Below, piece after piece: positions 8,349 to 16,922 of a DNA stretch of 64,000 nucleotides. Positions within the stretch are counted from its first letter, which is position 1; the number at the start of each line of letters is the position of its first letter. The position numbers and the translations under genes are program-made. This stretch comes from Sarcina sp. DSM 11001 (GTDB lineage Bacteria; Bacillota; Clostridia; Lachnospirales; Lachnospiraceae). The notes under the pieces are model-generated. The model had not been told where the DNA came from and searched no databases. It saw only the letters and a list, made by a program, of their open reading frames with translations. The stretch is taken from assembly GCF_900101015.1 (NCBI RefSeq), contig NZ_FNFZ01000005.1:1-64000 (forward strand), written 5' to 3'.

Positions 8349-9377
8349 TCACATCCTTCTGTCCATCTGCCTGTCCATAAGAGCTTTTTCCTTCTGTTCC
8401 TTCGCGACACGTTCCATCACCTTTCCCACGACCCAGTCGTGAAAGCTGAGCGAGATATAGGCAAAGCCGAGGAGCATGAAAAGGGGCGGGATCACAAAAA
8501 GCAGAACGATAGTCAGGATGCTGTTCACGAGGCGGGACCTGGGTCCGAAGGCGCGGAGCAGAAACAGTACCGCAATATAGCCGAAACAGACCAGATACAT
8601 GTAGGCGCACAGGCTCCCCACCTGTCCGACGACCCTCATGATCTCCTGTCTGCCCGTCATCTGGGGCATGGCAAGCGTTGAGTTTCCAAACAGGTAAAAG
8701 ATAAATGCCGCGGCACCTGACCAGCGGGGCGGATAAAAGGAATGGACCGGAGCGGGCTTCTGGATGGGGAAACGGAGCCTGCGCAGGATGATGAGACTCA
8801 GCTGGCAGACGACGAAGCCCTCCACGATGCCCATAAAAATCATGGAAATGATAAACATGCGCATCAGGGTATCCGGTTTGAGAAGCATTTCCATTGCCTG
8901 TCTCTGCTCCTCGGGAATCCCTCCTCCCATAGCGCTCACACGGTCAAAGGCCTCTCTCATCGCGGTCTGCATGGCATTGAGGTCATCCTGGAGATCGATC
9001 CCGAACAGGGAAGCCAGGACAACGCTGCTCAGCAGATTTGAGATCGTACTCAGCACCATCACCAAAAGCATTGTCTTTGTGCTGTCCCGCTTTGCATGCA
9101 GGCAGCTCCCGTAAACAACACCGATGAAGGACTGGGAAGCCGCATAAAAGGCCGAAGTAAAAATTCCGCAGAAAATCGAGATCAAAACTGTGCAGACAAA
9201 GACCGGAATGCTGTCCTTCCATCCGTATTTCGCGGAAAAAGCGACCATGGGGATCGGAAACAGGAAGAGAAAAGTCCCCTCGAGCATTCCTCCCGTCTGA
9301 CGGTTCAGAAGCAGCAGGACGCCGAAAACAGCGACGAGCAGCGCTCCAAAGGTTAGTTTTTGTGTGTTTTCATTCAT
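8349..9377 (-). CDS. YybS/DUF2232-like integral membrane protein
   Basis: The 342-residue protein has about eight hydrophobic segments. The N-terminal half (FGALLVAVFGVLLLL, then FLFLFPIPMVAFSAKYGWK) resembles the DUF2232 family, of which B. subtilis YybS is a member. These proteins are distantly ECF-transporter-like and of unknown role. A soluble loop at residues 125-165 contains a PEEQRQAMEMLL helix. The C-terminus is charged (KALMDRQMDRRM). No strong ribosome binding site precedes the ATG, and the upstream spacer is T-rich and repetitive. Confidence 0.7.
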   Translation of the reverse strand: MNENTQKLTFGALLVAVFGVLLLLNRQTGGMLEGTFLFLFPIPMVAFSAKYGWKDSIPVFVCTVLISIFCGIFTSAFYAASQSFIGVVYGSCLHAKRDSTKTMLLVMVLSTISNLLSSVVLASLFGIDLQDDLNAMQTAMREAFDRVSAMGGGIPEEQRQAMEMLLKPDTLMRMFIISMIFMGIVEGFVVCQLSLIILRRLRFPIQKPAPVHSFYPPRWSGAAAFIFYLFGNSTLAMPQMTGRQEIMRVVGQVGSLCAYMYLVCFGYIAVLFLLRAFGPRSRLVNSILTIVLLFVIPPLFMLLGFAYISLSFHDWVVGKVMERVAKEQKEKALMDRQMDRRM

Positions 9378-9606
9378 ATTTTTTAGGTTTCTTACAGGTT
9401 CTTATAGGTTTCTTATAGGTCTTTATTTGTTTTCCTTCTGTATCTGGCGGGTCTGGTATTTTTTTATACAGACAGCTATTTTACACAGACAGCTATTCAG
9501 TAAGCTTTTGTTTTCTGCACAGACAATTGCCCGGGCAGTTAGTTCTCCGCTTGCTGCGCAGGCAGGCATTCACGCAGCCCTCTGTCTTTCAAGGTACACT
9601 GAGGGT

Positions 9607-10779
9607 TCAGATCCTGGCCACTCCGCTGTCTCTGGCCGCCTGTGCCACTGCCGCTGCGACGGCGTCCTTGAGGCGGGGATCAAATGCCGTGGGGAGGATG
9701 TATTCGGCACAGAGTTTATCCTCTGTAACAAGACCTGCGATTGCTTTTGCCGCTGCGATCTTCATGGCATCATTGATATCAGAGGCGCGCACATCCATCG
9801 CCGCGCGGAAGATGCCGGGGAAGCACAGAACGTTGTTGACCTGGTTGGGATAATCGGAGCGTCCTGTGGCGATGACAGCGGCGCCGGCAGCTTTTGCCTC
9901 GTCGGGATAGATCTCCGGGACAGGATTGGCGCAGGCAAAAACGATGGGGTCCTTTGCCATGGAGCGGACCATGTCCTGCGTCAGCATACCGGGCGCGGAG
10001 ACGCCGATGAAGACATCCGCTCCCTTTATGACATCAGCGAGGGACCCGGCTCTGCGCTCAAGGTTTGTGATCTTTGCCATCTCTTCCTTGATGGGATTAA
10101 GTCCGTCACGGCCTTCATAGATCGCTCCCTTGCGGTCAGTCAGGATGACATTTTTGAGGCCCATGGCCATGAGGAGGCGGATGATGGCGATTCCCGCAGC
10201 TCCAGCGCCGGAGGTAACGATACTGATGTCCTCGATCTTTTTGCCCACGACCTTGAGAGCATTGATCAGGGCGGCCAGCATGGTCACTGCCGTGCCGTGC
10301 TGGTCATCGTGGAAGATCGGGATATCGCATCTTTCTTTCAGTTTTCTTTCTATTTCAAAACAGCGGGGCGCGGAAATATCCTCCAGGTTGATGCCGCCGA
10401 AAGATCCCGCCAGAAGGGCTACTGTGTCCACGATCGTGTCCACATCTTTCGAGCGGATGCAGAGGGGGACGGCATCCACATCGCCGAAAGCCTTGAGCAG
10501 CACGCATTTGCCCTCCATGACGGGCATGCCCGCTTCCGGACCGATGTCTCCGAGCCCCAGGATCGCCGTGCCGTCTGTCACGACTGCAACCGTATTCCAG
10601 CGTCTCGTATAGATATAGGATTTATCCACATCCTTCTGAATCTCCAGGCAGGGCGCCGCGACTCCCGGCGTATAGGCAATGCTCAGGGCATCCGCGCTGT
10701 CCACGTTTGTCCGCAGCGCAGTCTCGATCTTGCCTCTCCACTCTTTATGCTTTTCCAATGCAACCTGAGTATAATCCAT
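9607..10779 (-). CDS. Malic enzyme (malate dehydrogenase, oxaloacetate-decarboxylating)
   Basis: The 390-residue protein matches the short bacterial malic enzymes that convert malate to pyruvate and CO2 with NAD(P). Visible motifs are SIAYTPGVA with the catalytic Tyr, VLLKAFGDVDAVPL with the catalytic Lys, the metal-binding stretch IPIFHDDQHGTA, and the Rossmann loop GAGAAGIAI. A ribosome binding site GAGGAG lies 6 nt before the ATG and a plausible promoter lies about 110 bp upstream. The neighbouring upstream gene encodes an LDH/MDH-family enzyme with an MDH-like specificity residue, so the two may share malate/pyruvate metabolism. Confidence 0.93.
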   Translation of the reverse strand: MDYTQVALEKHKEWRGKIETALRTNVDSADALSIAYTPGVAAPCLEIQKDVDKSYIYTRRWNTVAVVTDGTAILGLGDIGPEAGMPVMEGKCVLLKAFGDVDAVPLCIRSKDVDTIVDTVALLAGSFGGINLEDISAPRCFEIERKLKERCDIPIFHDDQHGTAVTMLAALINALKVVGKKIEDISIVTSGAGAAGIAIIRLLMAMGLKNVILTDRKGAIYEGRDGLNPIKEEMAKITNLERRAGSLADVIKGADVFIGVSAPGMLTQDMVRSMAKDPIVFACANPVPEIYPDEAKAAGAAVIATGRSDYPNQVNNVLCFPGIFRAAMDVRASDINDAMKIAAAKAIAGLVTEDKLCAEYILPTAFDPRLKDAVAAAVAQAARDSGVARI

Positions 10780-10888
10780 CCTGTTCTCCTCTCTGATATT
10801 AATAAAAATCTTTCATAAAAATCATTGTTCAAAACAATCATCCCTGAAACATCATTCTCAAAAATGATCATTCTCAAAAACTCTTATG

Positions 10889-10917
10889 AATATAGCACCT
10901 ATTTTCTGACTGGTAAA
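10889..10917 (-). promoter_or_regulatory. Promoter of the malic enzyme gene
   Basis: On the minus strand TTTACC (10912-10917) and TATATT (10889-10894) are separated by 17 bp. The leader of about 105 nt contains two copies of the word TGAGAATGAT and short self-complementary stretches. Confidence 0.5.
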
Positions 10918-10942
10918 GAAAAAACCAGTGGCTTCCGGAGGT

Positions 10943-11098
10943 GCAGAAGTCAGGAGTATTCATTCGGACAGAAAAATTGTCGGTTTCTGACAGAACAGAA
11001 ATCAAGAGCTTTCATCCGGACAAAAAAATTGTCGGTTTCTGGCAGAGCAGAAATCAGGAGCTTTCATCCGGACAAAAAAATTGTCGGTTTCTGGCGGA
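10943..11098. repeat. 52-bp tandem repeat, 3 copies
   Basis: The word TTGTCGGTTTCTG recurs with CGGTTTCTG at 10981, 11033 and 11085, exactly 52 bp apart. Each unit reads roughly GCAGAAATCAGGAGCTTTC... and ends CTGGCAGA. The period is not a multiple of three and no intact gene spans it. The copies differ at a handful of positions. It lies between the ldh-like terminator and the malic enzyme promoter. Confidence 0.9.
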
Positions 11099-11101
11099 GC
11101 A

Positions 11102-11162
11102 GAAAAAACCAACAGCTTCCGACGGGGCACTGATCATCCCCGGCCGGAAGCTGTCATTTTTA
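11102..11162. terminator. Terminator after the LDH-like gene (possibly bidirectional)
   Basis: ACAGCTTCCG (from 11111) pairs with CGGAAGCTGT (to about 11153). On the minus strand the stem is followed by GGTTTTTT, and on the plus strand by CATTTTT. It sits 90-140 bp after the end of the LDH-like gene. Confidence 0.65.
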
Positions 11163-11247
11163 AAATAATTATCTCATCTCCAGTAAATTCCTGTGCGTTT
11201 TCTGCGGGATCCTTCTGCCAGATACAGGAACAGGTTTTTCCAGAGGA

Positions 11248-12204
11248 TTATCTGGCTTCGCCCAGGACGTCGTCCGCGATGGATCTGACCGTCGCGGCAG
11301 ATTTGCGGATCTCATCCAGCTCATCTTCATTCATGGCTACAGGGACCAGGCACTCGACACCATCCGCTCCTACTACAGCAGGCATGGAAAGGGCAATGCC
11401 ATCGATATCAAAGGCGCCGTACATCAGGGACGAGACAGAAAGCACTGCCTTCTCGTCGCGGACGATCGCCTCGCAGACCCTGCGGGTAGCCATGGCAACG
11501 CCGTAGAAAGTGCTGTCTTTTCTTCCACTGAGCTCACCGGCATCCTTGCGCACATCCTTTATGATCTCTTTCAGGAAATCATCGGGGTCCTGATAGCCGC
11601 GCATCTCGAAAAATTCGCGGAGCGGCACACCGGACACGCGGGCGCTGGACCAGATCGGGACCTCGGACCGTCCATGCTCACCTACGATAAAGGCATGCAC
11701 ATTGCGGGCATCCACGTTGAGTTTTTTGCCCAGGAGATATTTGACACGAGCCGTATCCAGAATGGTACCGATACCCATAATACGGCTTTCGGGGATCTCG
11801 ATATATTTCAGTGTGGAATAGGTCAGGATATCGTTAGGATTTGTGACGACCAGGAAAATCGCCTCGGTGTTGCGCTTTGCGACCTCCGGAATGATCGATT
11901 CAAAAACATTGACATTTTTGCGGATGAACTCCATGCGGGAATCGGTCTTGAGCCTGGGCTCACCGGCCGCCAGTATGACAATGCCGGCATCGGCCAGATC
12001 ATCGTATCCGCCCGCGTAGATGTTCATGGATTTTGTAAAAGAGATTCCGTAGGCAAGATCCAGAGCCACCCGGTCCGCTCTCCCTGCAAGGGAATCGATC
12101 AGGACCATCTCTGAAAATAATCCGCTCTGCATCAGCGCAAAGCTCACAGCCGATCCGGAACGGCCGCATCCGACAATTGCCACTTTCCTATTATTTACTG
12201 CCAT
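11248..12204 (-). CDS. LDH/MDH-family 2-hydroxyacid dehydrogenase, specificity uncertain
   Basis: The 318-residue protein (counting from MAVNN, preceded by AGGAGG at 10 nt; a longer upstream start lacks a site) aligns along its length with L-lactate dehydrogenases. It has KVAIVGCG for NAD, TNPNDILTY, ILDTAR with the catalytic Asp and the substrate-binding Arg, and GEHG with the catalytic His. Two key positions differ. The residue matching Gln102 of LDH is Arg (in AGEPRL), as in malate dehydrogenases. The Asp after GEHG is Arg (GEHGRSEVP). Lactate, malate or another 2-oxoacid could be the substrate. The adjacent malic enzyme gene makes malate worth testing. Confidence 0.85.
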   Translation of the reverse strand: MAVNNRKVAIVGCGRSGSAVSFALMQSGLFSEMVLIDSLAGRADRVALDLAYGISFTKSMNIYAGGYDDLADAGIVILAAGEPRLKTDSRMEFIRKNVNVFESIIPEVAKRNTEAIFLVVTNPNDILTYSTLKYIEIPESRIMGIGTILDTARVKYLLGKKLNVDARNVHAFIVGEHGRSEVPIWSSARVSGVPLREFFEMRGYQDPDDFLKEIIKDVRKDAGELSGRKDSTFYGVAMATRRVCEAIVRDEKAVLSVSSLMYGAFDIDGIALSMPAVVGADGVECLVPVAMNEDELDEIRKSAATVRSIADDVLGEAR

Positions 12205-12595
12205 CGTATCTGATCCTCCTTGCATTCTCATTCGAATGAATCACAGGGACAGCATGCATCCCGGGCATGCCGCCATAGCACAGATTTTCCACCGGAGCGC
12301 CCTGCTGCCGGTATATACCCAGGTATAGTTACAATCTACAGTTTCTATGGAATGTGTACAGTGACTGTGTATATTTTATTATAGCAAATTTTAGTGAAAT
12401 AGCATAATACAAACGCAGATTTCCTATATTTTTTGTGAAAAATAATCCATTTTCTGATGATTTCACTGTCTGTTCCTGAGTTATTTCAGAGTTATTCCAG
12501 ATGGCGTGAAGCCATTTCTCCCCCCTGTCTGAAAGAGGCGGCAATGAAGGCCATAAAGACGATGCTGTTACCGCCCGGGGACTTAAAAAAGGCCG
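12205..12595. other. Intergenic region upstream of the LDH-like gene
   Basis: About 390 bp without a credible gene. On the minus strand it contains a TATAAT word near 12378-12383 (in GCTATAATAAAAT) without a convincing -35 partner, so the LDH-like gene's promoter is not assigned. No structured RNA was recognised. Confidence 0.4.
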
Positions 12596-12630
12596 AAAAA
12601 AGGAACCTGGGCAGCCCCGGTTCCTTTTTA
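12596..12630. terminator. Bidirectional terminator downstream of the DUF1858 gene
   Basis: AGGAACCTGG (12601-12610) pairs with CCGGTTCCT (12617-12625), flanked by A-run and T-run, so it can end transcription on either strand. It serves the DUF1858 gene on the minus strand. Confidence 0.8.
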
Positions 12631-12713
12631 CATCACTTATTTACATTGCTTATTATCCGGATTCTTATCCAGATCCTTATTTATATCAGACATGCCCGCA
12701 GATCAGATTACAA

Positions 12714-12944
12714 TCAGATCTCGATCAGGCCAAGCTCGACATTGAGGTATCTGGCAACTTCCTCAGCGTCCAGGCCGTGTACCGCGCAGGCCTCGGCGAG
12801 GGATTCCATCTGAGAAGCGGGGCAGCTGACACAGCCCATGCCGCAGTTCATCAGAAGGAAGGTTGCATCGGGATATTTCTTGATGATGTTGGCAATCAGC
12901 ATATCACCGGTAACGGGTTCTTTATTCATTGTTGTGTTTTCCAT
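12714..12944 (-). CDS. DUF1858 domain protein (hybrid-cluster-associated disulfide type)
   Basis: A 76-residue protein consisting of one DUF1858 domain: an N-terminal VTGDMLIANIIKKYP segment, then the redox pair GMGCVSCPAS, then helices. In anaerobes this domain occurs alone or fused to Fe-S or hybrid cluster proteins and is thought to handle redox or metal cofactors. The precise role is unknown. It has a strong ribosome binding site (AGGAGG) and its own terminator, so it is probably monocistronic. Confidence 0.85.
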   Translation of the reverse strand: MENTTMNKEPVTGDMLIANIIKKYPDATFLLMNCGMGCVSCPASQMESLAEACAVHGLDAEEVARYLNVELGLIEI

Positions 12945-13173
12945 TGTTAACCTCCTCAGGAATTGTACTCTGTACGTAAACTGGCACTATTTTGTAAGAT
13001 TATTCAGTCAGTAATAAGATGACGGCTGCCCCTGCCTGATCGGCCGGCTGCCTGATCTTATTTATATAAAGCGCTATACGCGAATGAAATTCTATCAGTC
13101 TATATACGTTTCTGTCAAGTCCCGGCCGGGAGCCGCGGGAATTCCTGGGCTGATCTACGCATGGCCGGCGGCC

Positions 13174-14892
13174 TCAGATCCCGTTTCCCAGAACAATAAG
13201 GTAATAGAGATAGTAGATTCCTGACAGCAGGTGCAGACCCAGCACTGCGCCGCACAGGGAAAAGGTCATTATTGAAACTGCCTTCTTCACGCCTCCTGCT
13301 CCCTCATTCAGGGAATGGGCCCACAGGGTAAACAGCCGGATGCCGGAAAACCAGATAAAGTACAGACCCAGGATATAGCCCCAGTTGAAATTGCCGTGGG
13401 TCATCCTGGATCCGCTCTCGGCAAGAAGGAATTTTTCCGCCATGCCGACGAGAAGCATGAGCCAGGCAAAAAAATCCGTCCAGTCAAAGGTGCGCCGGAA
13501 GATACTGAACAGGCAGGTCAGGAGCGGGAAAGCTATCACCAGCAGGGTGGAGACTGCGATATTATCCGTATATAGTCCCGCTACCTTGAAAGGGGCAAAG
13601 ACCACCCCGGCCGCGTCGCTGTTGGAACCGCTGTAAAAAGCGGAAAAGAACTGGGCTCCCATCAGGGCGCAGGACGGCAGGCAGCAGACAAGGAGCTGCA
13701 TGCCCAGCGGGAAATTGCGTCCGCGGTAAACAAAGAGCCAGAGGAACATCAGCAGGAAAATAGCGGGATAAAAAATCTGTACAAAACTGGGCTTGGAAAG
13801 GTTGGAAAGAAGCAAGAGGACTGCGATCAGCACTCCCTTCCAGACCCGCAGGCCGTTCTTTTTGCGGAAGCCCCCGCGCTGCACGCGAAGGCACTCTCCC
13901 ATTACAATCATGACGATAAGAAGGCCGATCGGCCTGACGATCAAGGTCGTCGGATTATGCCAGGGATTGGGAGACCCCTGCCCGAGGTATGGTTTGGCAT
14001 TAAACCAGGGCACATAGATGGCACTGGCAAAGCTCAGCGCTGTCGCGGCCAGGGCCGCACCCAGAACGGTGATCCTGCCTGTCCGTGCCCCCTTGCTTTT
14101 CACGGCTCCCGCGGCAGCAGTTCCATCTTTCGAAACAGGACCGGCCAGTGCGGGCTGTGAAGAGAGGGTGGAGCTCCCGTCGATCTCTGCAGTGGCGGTC
14201 AACGGACCGCCGGGCAGGGAGGAGTCGTCTGACCTGGGGGAAACATTTGGCCGGGATGCGGCATCTGACCCGGGCGAAACGTCTGACCGGGATGAAACAT
14301 CTGACTGGGACAGCCCGTCTGGCAAAGGGGCTTCGTCTAACCTGGATGAAATTTCTGGTCCAGGCGAAAGGTCTGACCGGGATGGAGCATCTGACTCGGG
14401 CGAAAGGTCTGACCGGGATGTAATATCTGACTGGGGCGAAACGTTTGACCGGGATGTGGTATCTGACTGGGATAATCCGTCTGTTACTCCAGTGGATTCC
14501 CCGGAAACTATAAGGGAGCCTGCGTTTGCTTTTTTCCGGCGCCGTCCGCGTATACTCACCGGATGGTACAGAAAATGGGCTGCCAGCAGGCAGGTCAGGG
14601 CGCACAGGCCTCCCGACACCAGTCCCGCCGCTTTTTCAGCGGAAAATCCCGTGACATTCATCAAAGCGTGCACCAGGATGTGCCATACCGGCTCCGGGTG
14701 CTCCCTGAGCATGCGGACAGGATCGCTCCAGTCCAGATCCCTGGCGATCCCCACGTGGATCCCGTAGTCGACCGAAACATAGCTCACCTTGTAAGCCGCA
14801 TAAAAAACTCCGGCAGCCCCGGCCAGCAGAATCAGGATCCCGATCACCTTTGACAGGGTCCCCTCTTTTCTGTCCTCTCTCTGTCCGCTCAT
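13174..14892 (-). CDS. Polytopic membrane protein with a repetitive hydrophilic insert
   Basis: The 572-residue product (start at MSGQ, preceded by GGAGGGG) has two to three hydrophobic segments in the first 110 residues, then a hydrophilic insert of about 150 residues rich in Ser, Asp and Pro, then about eight more hydrophobic segments. No enzymatic motif was recognised. It resembles polytopic polysaccharide or glycan membrane proteins only in general shape. The insert consists of about fifteen six-residue units of the RSDVSP/QSDITS type and was probably produced by 18-bp slippage. The gene starts 68 bp after znuB on the same strand with no clear terminator between, so it may be the last gene of the zinc operon. 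Confidence 0.6.
   Translation of the reverse strand: MSGQREDRKEGTLSKVIGILILLAGAAGVFYAAYKVSYVSVDYGIHVGIARDLDWSDPVRMLREHPEPVWHILVHALMNVTGFSAEKAAGLVSGGLCALTCLLAAHFLYHPVSIRGRRRKKANAGSLIVSGESTGVTDGLSQSDTTSRSNVSPQSDITSRSDLSPESDAPSRSDLSPGPEISSRLDEAPLPDGLSQSDVSSRSDVSPGSDAASRPNVSPRSDDSSLPGGPLTATAEIDGSSTLSSQPALAGPVSKDGTAAAGAVKSKGARTGRITVLGAALAATALSFASAIYVPWFNAKPYLGQGSPNPWHNPTTLIVRPIGLLIVMIVMGECLRVQRGGFRKKNGLRVWKGVLIAVLLLLSNLSKPSFVQIFYPAIFLLMFLWLFVYRGRNFPLGMQLLVCCLPSCALMGAQFFSAFYSGSNSDAAGVVFAPFKVAGLYTDNIAVSTLLVIAFPLLTCLFSIFRRTFDWTDFFAWLMLLVGMAEKFLLAESGSRMTHGNFNWGYILGLYFIWFSGIRLFTLWAHSLNEGAGGVKKAVSIMTFSLCGAVLGLHLLSGIYYLYYLIVLGNGI
14215..14480 (-). repeat. 18-bp in-frame repeat array in the membrane-protein gene
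   Basis: About fifteen drifting units encode hexapeptides such as RSDVSP, QSDITS and GSDAAS. The same unit length as in the unrelated yhaN-like gene (18 bp) is striking. Some 36-bp higher-order pairing is visible. Confidence 0.8.
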
Positions 14893-14960
14893 AATCCCCT
14901 CCATGATTTGAATTCCTTCAGTTCAGCCCGGTTCTGCCCTCAGTCCAGTCCTTTATGCCC

Positions 14961-15782
14961 TCAGTCCAGACCTTTGATCCTGGCAATTATCGAGTAGATA
15001 AAAAATGCCGCCATATTGCACAAAACAATGCTTGCGCCCGTGGGTGTCGCGTACAGATACGAAATCACCAGGCCAAGCAGGAGGCAGACAACTGAGACCA
15101 CTGCCGCGCTGATCATGACACTTCGAAAAGTTTTGCACAGGCGCATGGAAGTCATCGCAGGGAAAACCACCAGGCTGGAAATCAGGAGCGATCCCATCAT
15201 GCGCATTCCGATCACGATCACAAGAGCTGTCAGGAGCGCGATCAGGGAATTGTAGGTCCCCGCAGGAATACCGGTCGCCCGTGTAAAATTCTCATCAAAG
15301 GTCACTGCGAAGATCCTGTGATAAAAGAAAACAAACAGAGTCAGGACGACCAGCGAAACTGCCACTGTGATCCACACGTCACTGCCGGACATACTCAGTA
15401 TACTCCCAAAAAGGTAATTATACACGTCTGTATTCATCCCGGTTGTCATGGATACGACAGTCACACCTACCGCCAGAGCCCCCGTAGAGATCAGAGCGAT
15501 GGCAGAATCCCCCCTGACATGGCTGGTCTCACGCAGACGCAGTAGAAAAAAGGCGGCGAGGACGACCACCGGAATCGCTATAACAAGCGGGGCCGCGTTC
15601 ATCGCGGAGGCAATGGCAAGCGCCCCGAACCCTACATGGGACAGGCCGTCTCCGATCATCGAATAGCGCTTGAGAACCAGAGTGACCCCCAGGACCGCGG
15701 CGCACAGGGCGATCAGCGCGCCGACCAGGAGCGCGCGGACCATAAATGGATAGGAAAACATTTCTGTGATCAGGTATAACAA
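14961..15782 (-). CDS. znuB: Metal (zinc-type) ABC transporter permease
   Basis: The 273-residue protein has about eight membrane helices and belongs to the ZnuB/MntB/TroC permease family (ABC-3). Family features include LKRYSMIGDGLSHVGFGALA in the first third, a typical coupling region. It would form the membrane channel for Zn2+ (or Mn2+) import with the ATPase encoded just upstream (3 bp spacing) and the lipoprotein encoded before that. Zinc is favoured by the His-rich loop of the binding protein and the regulator gene context. Confidence 0.92.
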   Translation of the reverse strand: MLYLITEMFSYPFMVRALLVGALIALCAAVLGVTLVLKRYSMIGDGLSHVGFGALAIASAMNAAPLVIAIPVVVLAAFFLLRLRETSHVRGDSAIALISTGALAVGVTVVSMTTGMNTDVYNYLFGSILSMSGSDVWITVAVSLVVLTLFVFFYHRIFAVTFDENFTRATGIPAGTYNSLIALLTALVIVIGMRMMGSLLISSLVVFPAMTSMRLCKTFRSVMISAAVVSVVCLLLGLVISYLYATPTGASIVLCNMAAFFIYSIIARIKGLD

Positions 15783-15785
15783 TGT

Positions 15786-16865
15786 TCAGTCCTCTTTTTC
15801 CGGTGCGGTTTTTTTATCAACTGCTGTTTCAGCTGTTTCAGCGATTGTTCTGACAGATGCAGTTTTGGCTGTTTCAGCGGTTACTTTATCAGGTGCAGTT
15901 TCAACTGTTCTATCGTTTGTTTTATCAGGTGCAGTTTCGACTGTTTCATCGGCAGCTTTATCAGTTACAGTTTCAACTGTTTTATTGGCTGCGTTATCAG
16001 ATGCTTTTACGGCTGGTTTTTCAAATAACTTTTTCAAACTGCTCTTCCTGCGTTTGCCAACCGGGATGATAACCTGCTGTTCTGTCCGGGTCGGTTCCGC
16101 CGTCTCCCTCGGCGCCGCACTGCCTGAGCGGTTGGGGAAATCGTGTTTCCACATAGGCACCGCGCGGTCGCCCAGAAACTCATGGTAGACAGCGCTGCGC
16201 CGGTACTCTTTCTGCGTTCCGAAAAACAGCTGTCCCTCCTGCCCGAGATGCAGGATATGGGTGGCATAGCGAAGAGAAGCATCGATATCGTGGGAGACCA
16301 TGATGACAGTGATGCCTGTCTGCTCATTGATACGGGCGATCTGCGCATACAGGCTCCGGGTCGCGACCGGATCGAGACCCGACACGGGCTCGTCCAGCAG
16401 GATGAGCTTCTGCGCTGCGCACATAGCCCGCGCCAGCAGGACGCGCTGCTGCTGCCCCCCGGACAGGTCCCGATAGCACTGGTCCTGCAGGTCCAGGATC
16501 TCAAGCGCCTCCATGTTCTCTCTGGCGCGTTCTTTTTCCGCACGGGAATAAAAAGGGCGCAGCCCCATCCGGTTCAGACACCCGGAGAGCACCACCTCCC
16601 GCACACTGGCGGGAAAATCCTTCTGAATCTGCGTCTGCTGAGGCAGGTATCCGATCTCGGATGCCCTGAGTCCCTCTCCCATTTCCACAGTCCCCGAGGA
16701 AGGCTTTTTCAGTCTCAGCAGTCCTTTGATGAGGGTGCTTTTCCCGGCTCCGTTCTCCCCGATAATGCACAGATAGTTTCCTTCTTCAACCGTGAAATTC
16801 AGGTCCTTGACCACTGTGATACCGTCATAGGAAAAGCATAGATTTTCGCATTTCAGTAAACTCAT
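15786..16865 (-). CDS. znuC: Metal (zinc-type) ABC transporter ATP-binding protein with repetitive C-terminal tail
   Basis: From MSLLKCENL (ribosome binding site AAGGG at 8 nt) the protein has 359 residues. Walker A is GENGAGKST, the signature is LSGGQQQR, Walker B is LILLDEPVSGLDP and the H-loop is VMVSHD, all intact. Usual ZnuC proteins are about 220-260 residues. Here the last 70 residues are an extra Lys/Thr/Glu/Asp/Ala tail made of about six degenerate 12-residue units (DKTNDRTVETAP type). The tail has no known counterpart and probably arose by 36-bp duplications. It couples ATP hydrolysis to the permease encoded next. Confidence 0.92.
   Translation of the reverse strand: MSLLKCENLCFSYDGITVVKDLNFTVEEGNYLCIIGENGAGKSTLIKGLLRLKKPSSGTVEMGEGLRASEIGYLPQQTQIQKDFPASVREVVLSGCLNRMGLRPFYSRAEKERARENMEALEILDLQDQCYRDLSGGQQQRVLLARAMCAAQKLILLDEPVSGLDPVATRSLYAQIARINEQTGITVIMVSHDIDASLRYATHILHLGQEGQLFFGTQKEYRRSAVYHEFLGDRAVPMWKHDFPNRSGSAAPRETAEPTRTEQQVIIPVGKRRKSSLKKLFEKPAVKASDNAANKTVETVTDKAADETVETAPDKTNDRTVETAPDKVTAETAKTASVRTIAETAETAVDKKTAPEKED
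15826..16020 (-). repeat. 36-bp-type in-frame repeats at the 3' end of znuC
   Basis: Words such as CAGTTTCAACTGTT and GCAGTTTCGACTGTTTC recur about every 36 bp with drift, encoding TVETAPDK-like units. The copies are too diverged to give an exact copy number by eye (about five or six). Confidence 0.75.
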
Positions 16866-16922
16866 AAAAAATACCCTTTTGCGCGTAATCAATGACCCCG
16901 GTGCAGATCTGTATCCACCCGG

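Noticed and set aside
9364-10818. 484-codon plus-strand frame opposite malic enzyme
   Set aside because: It is an antisense shadow of a well-supported enzyme.
10943-11098. CRISPR array
   Set aside because: The three 52-bp copies abut without unique spacers and have no cas genes nearby.
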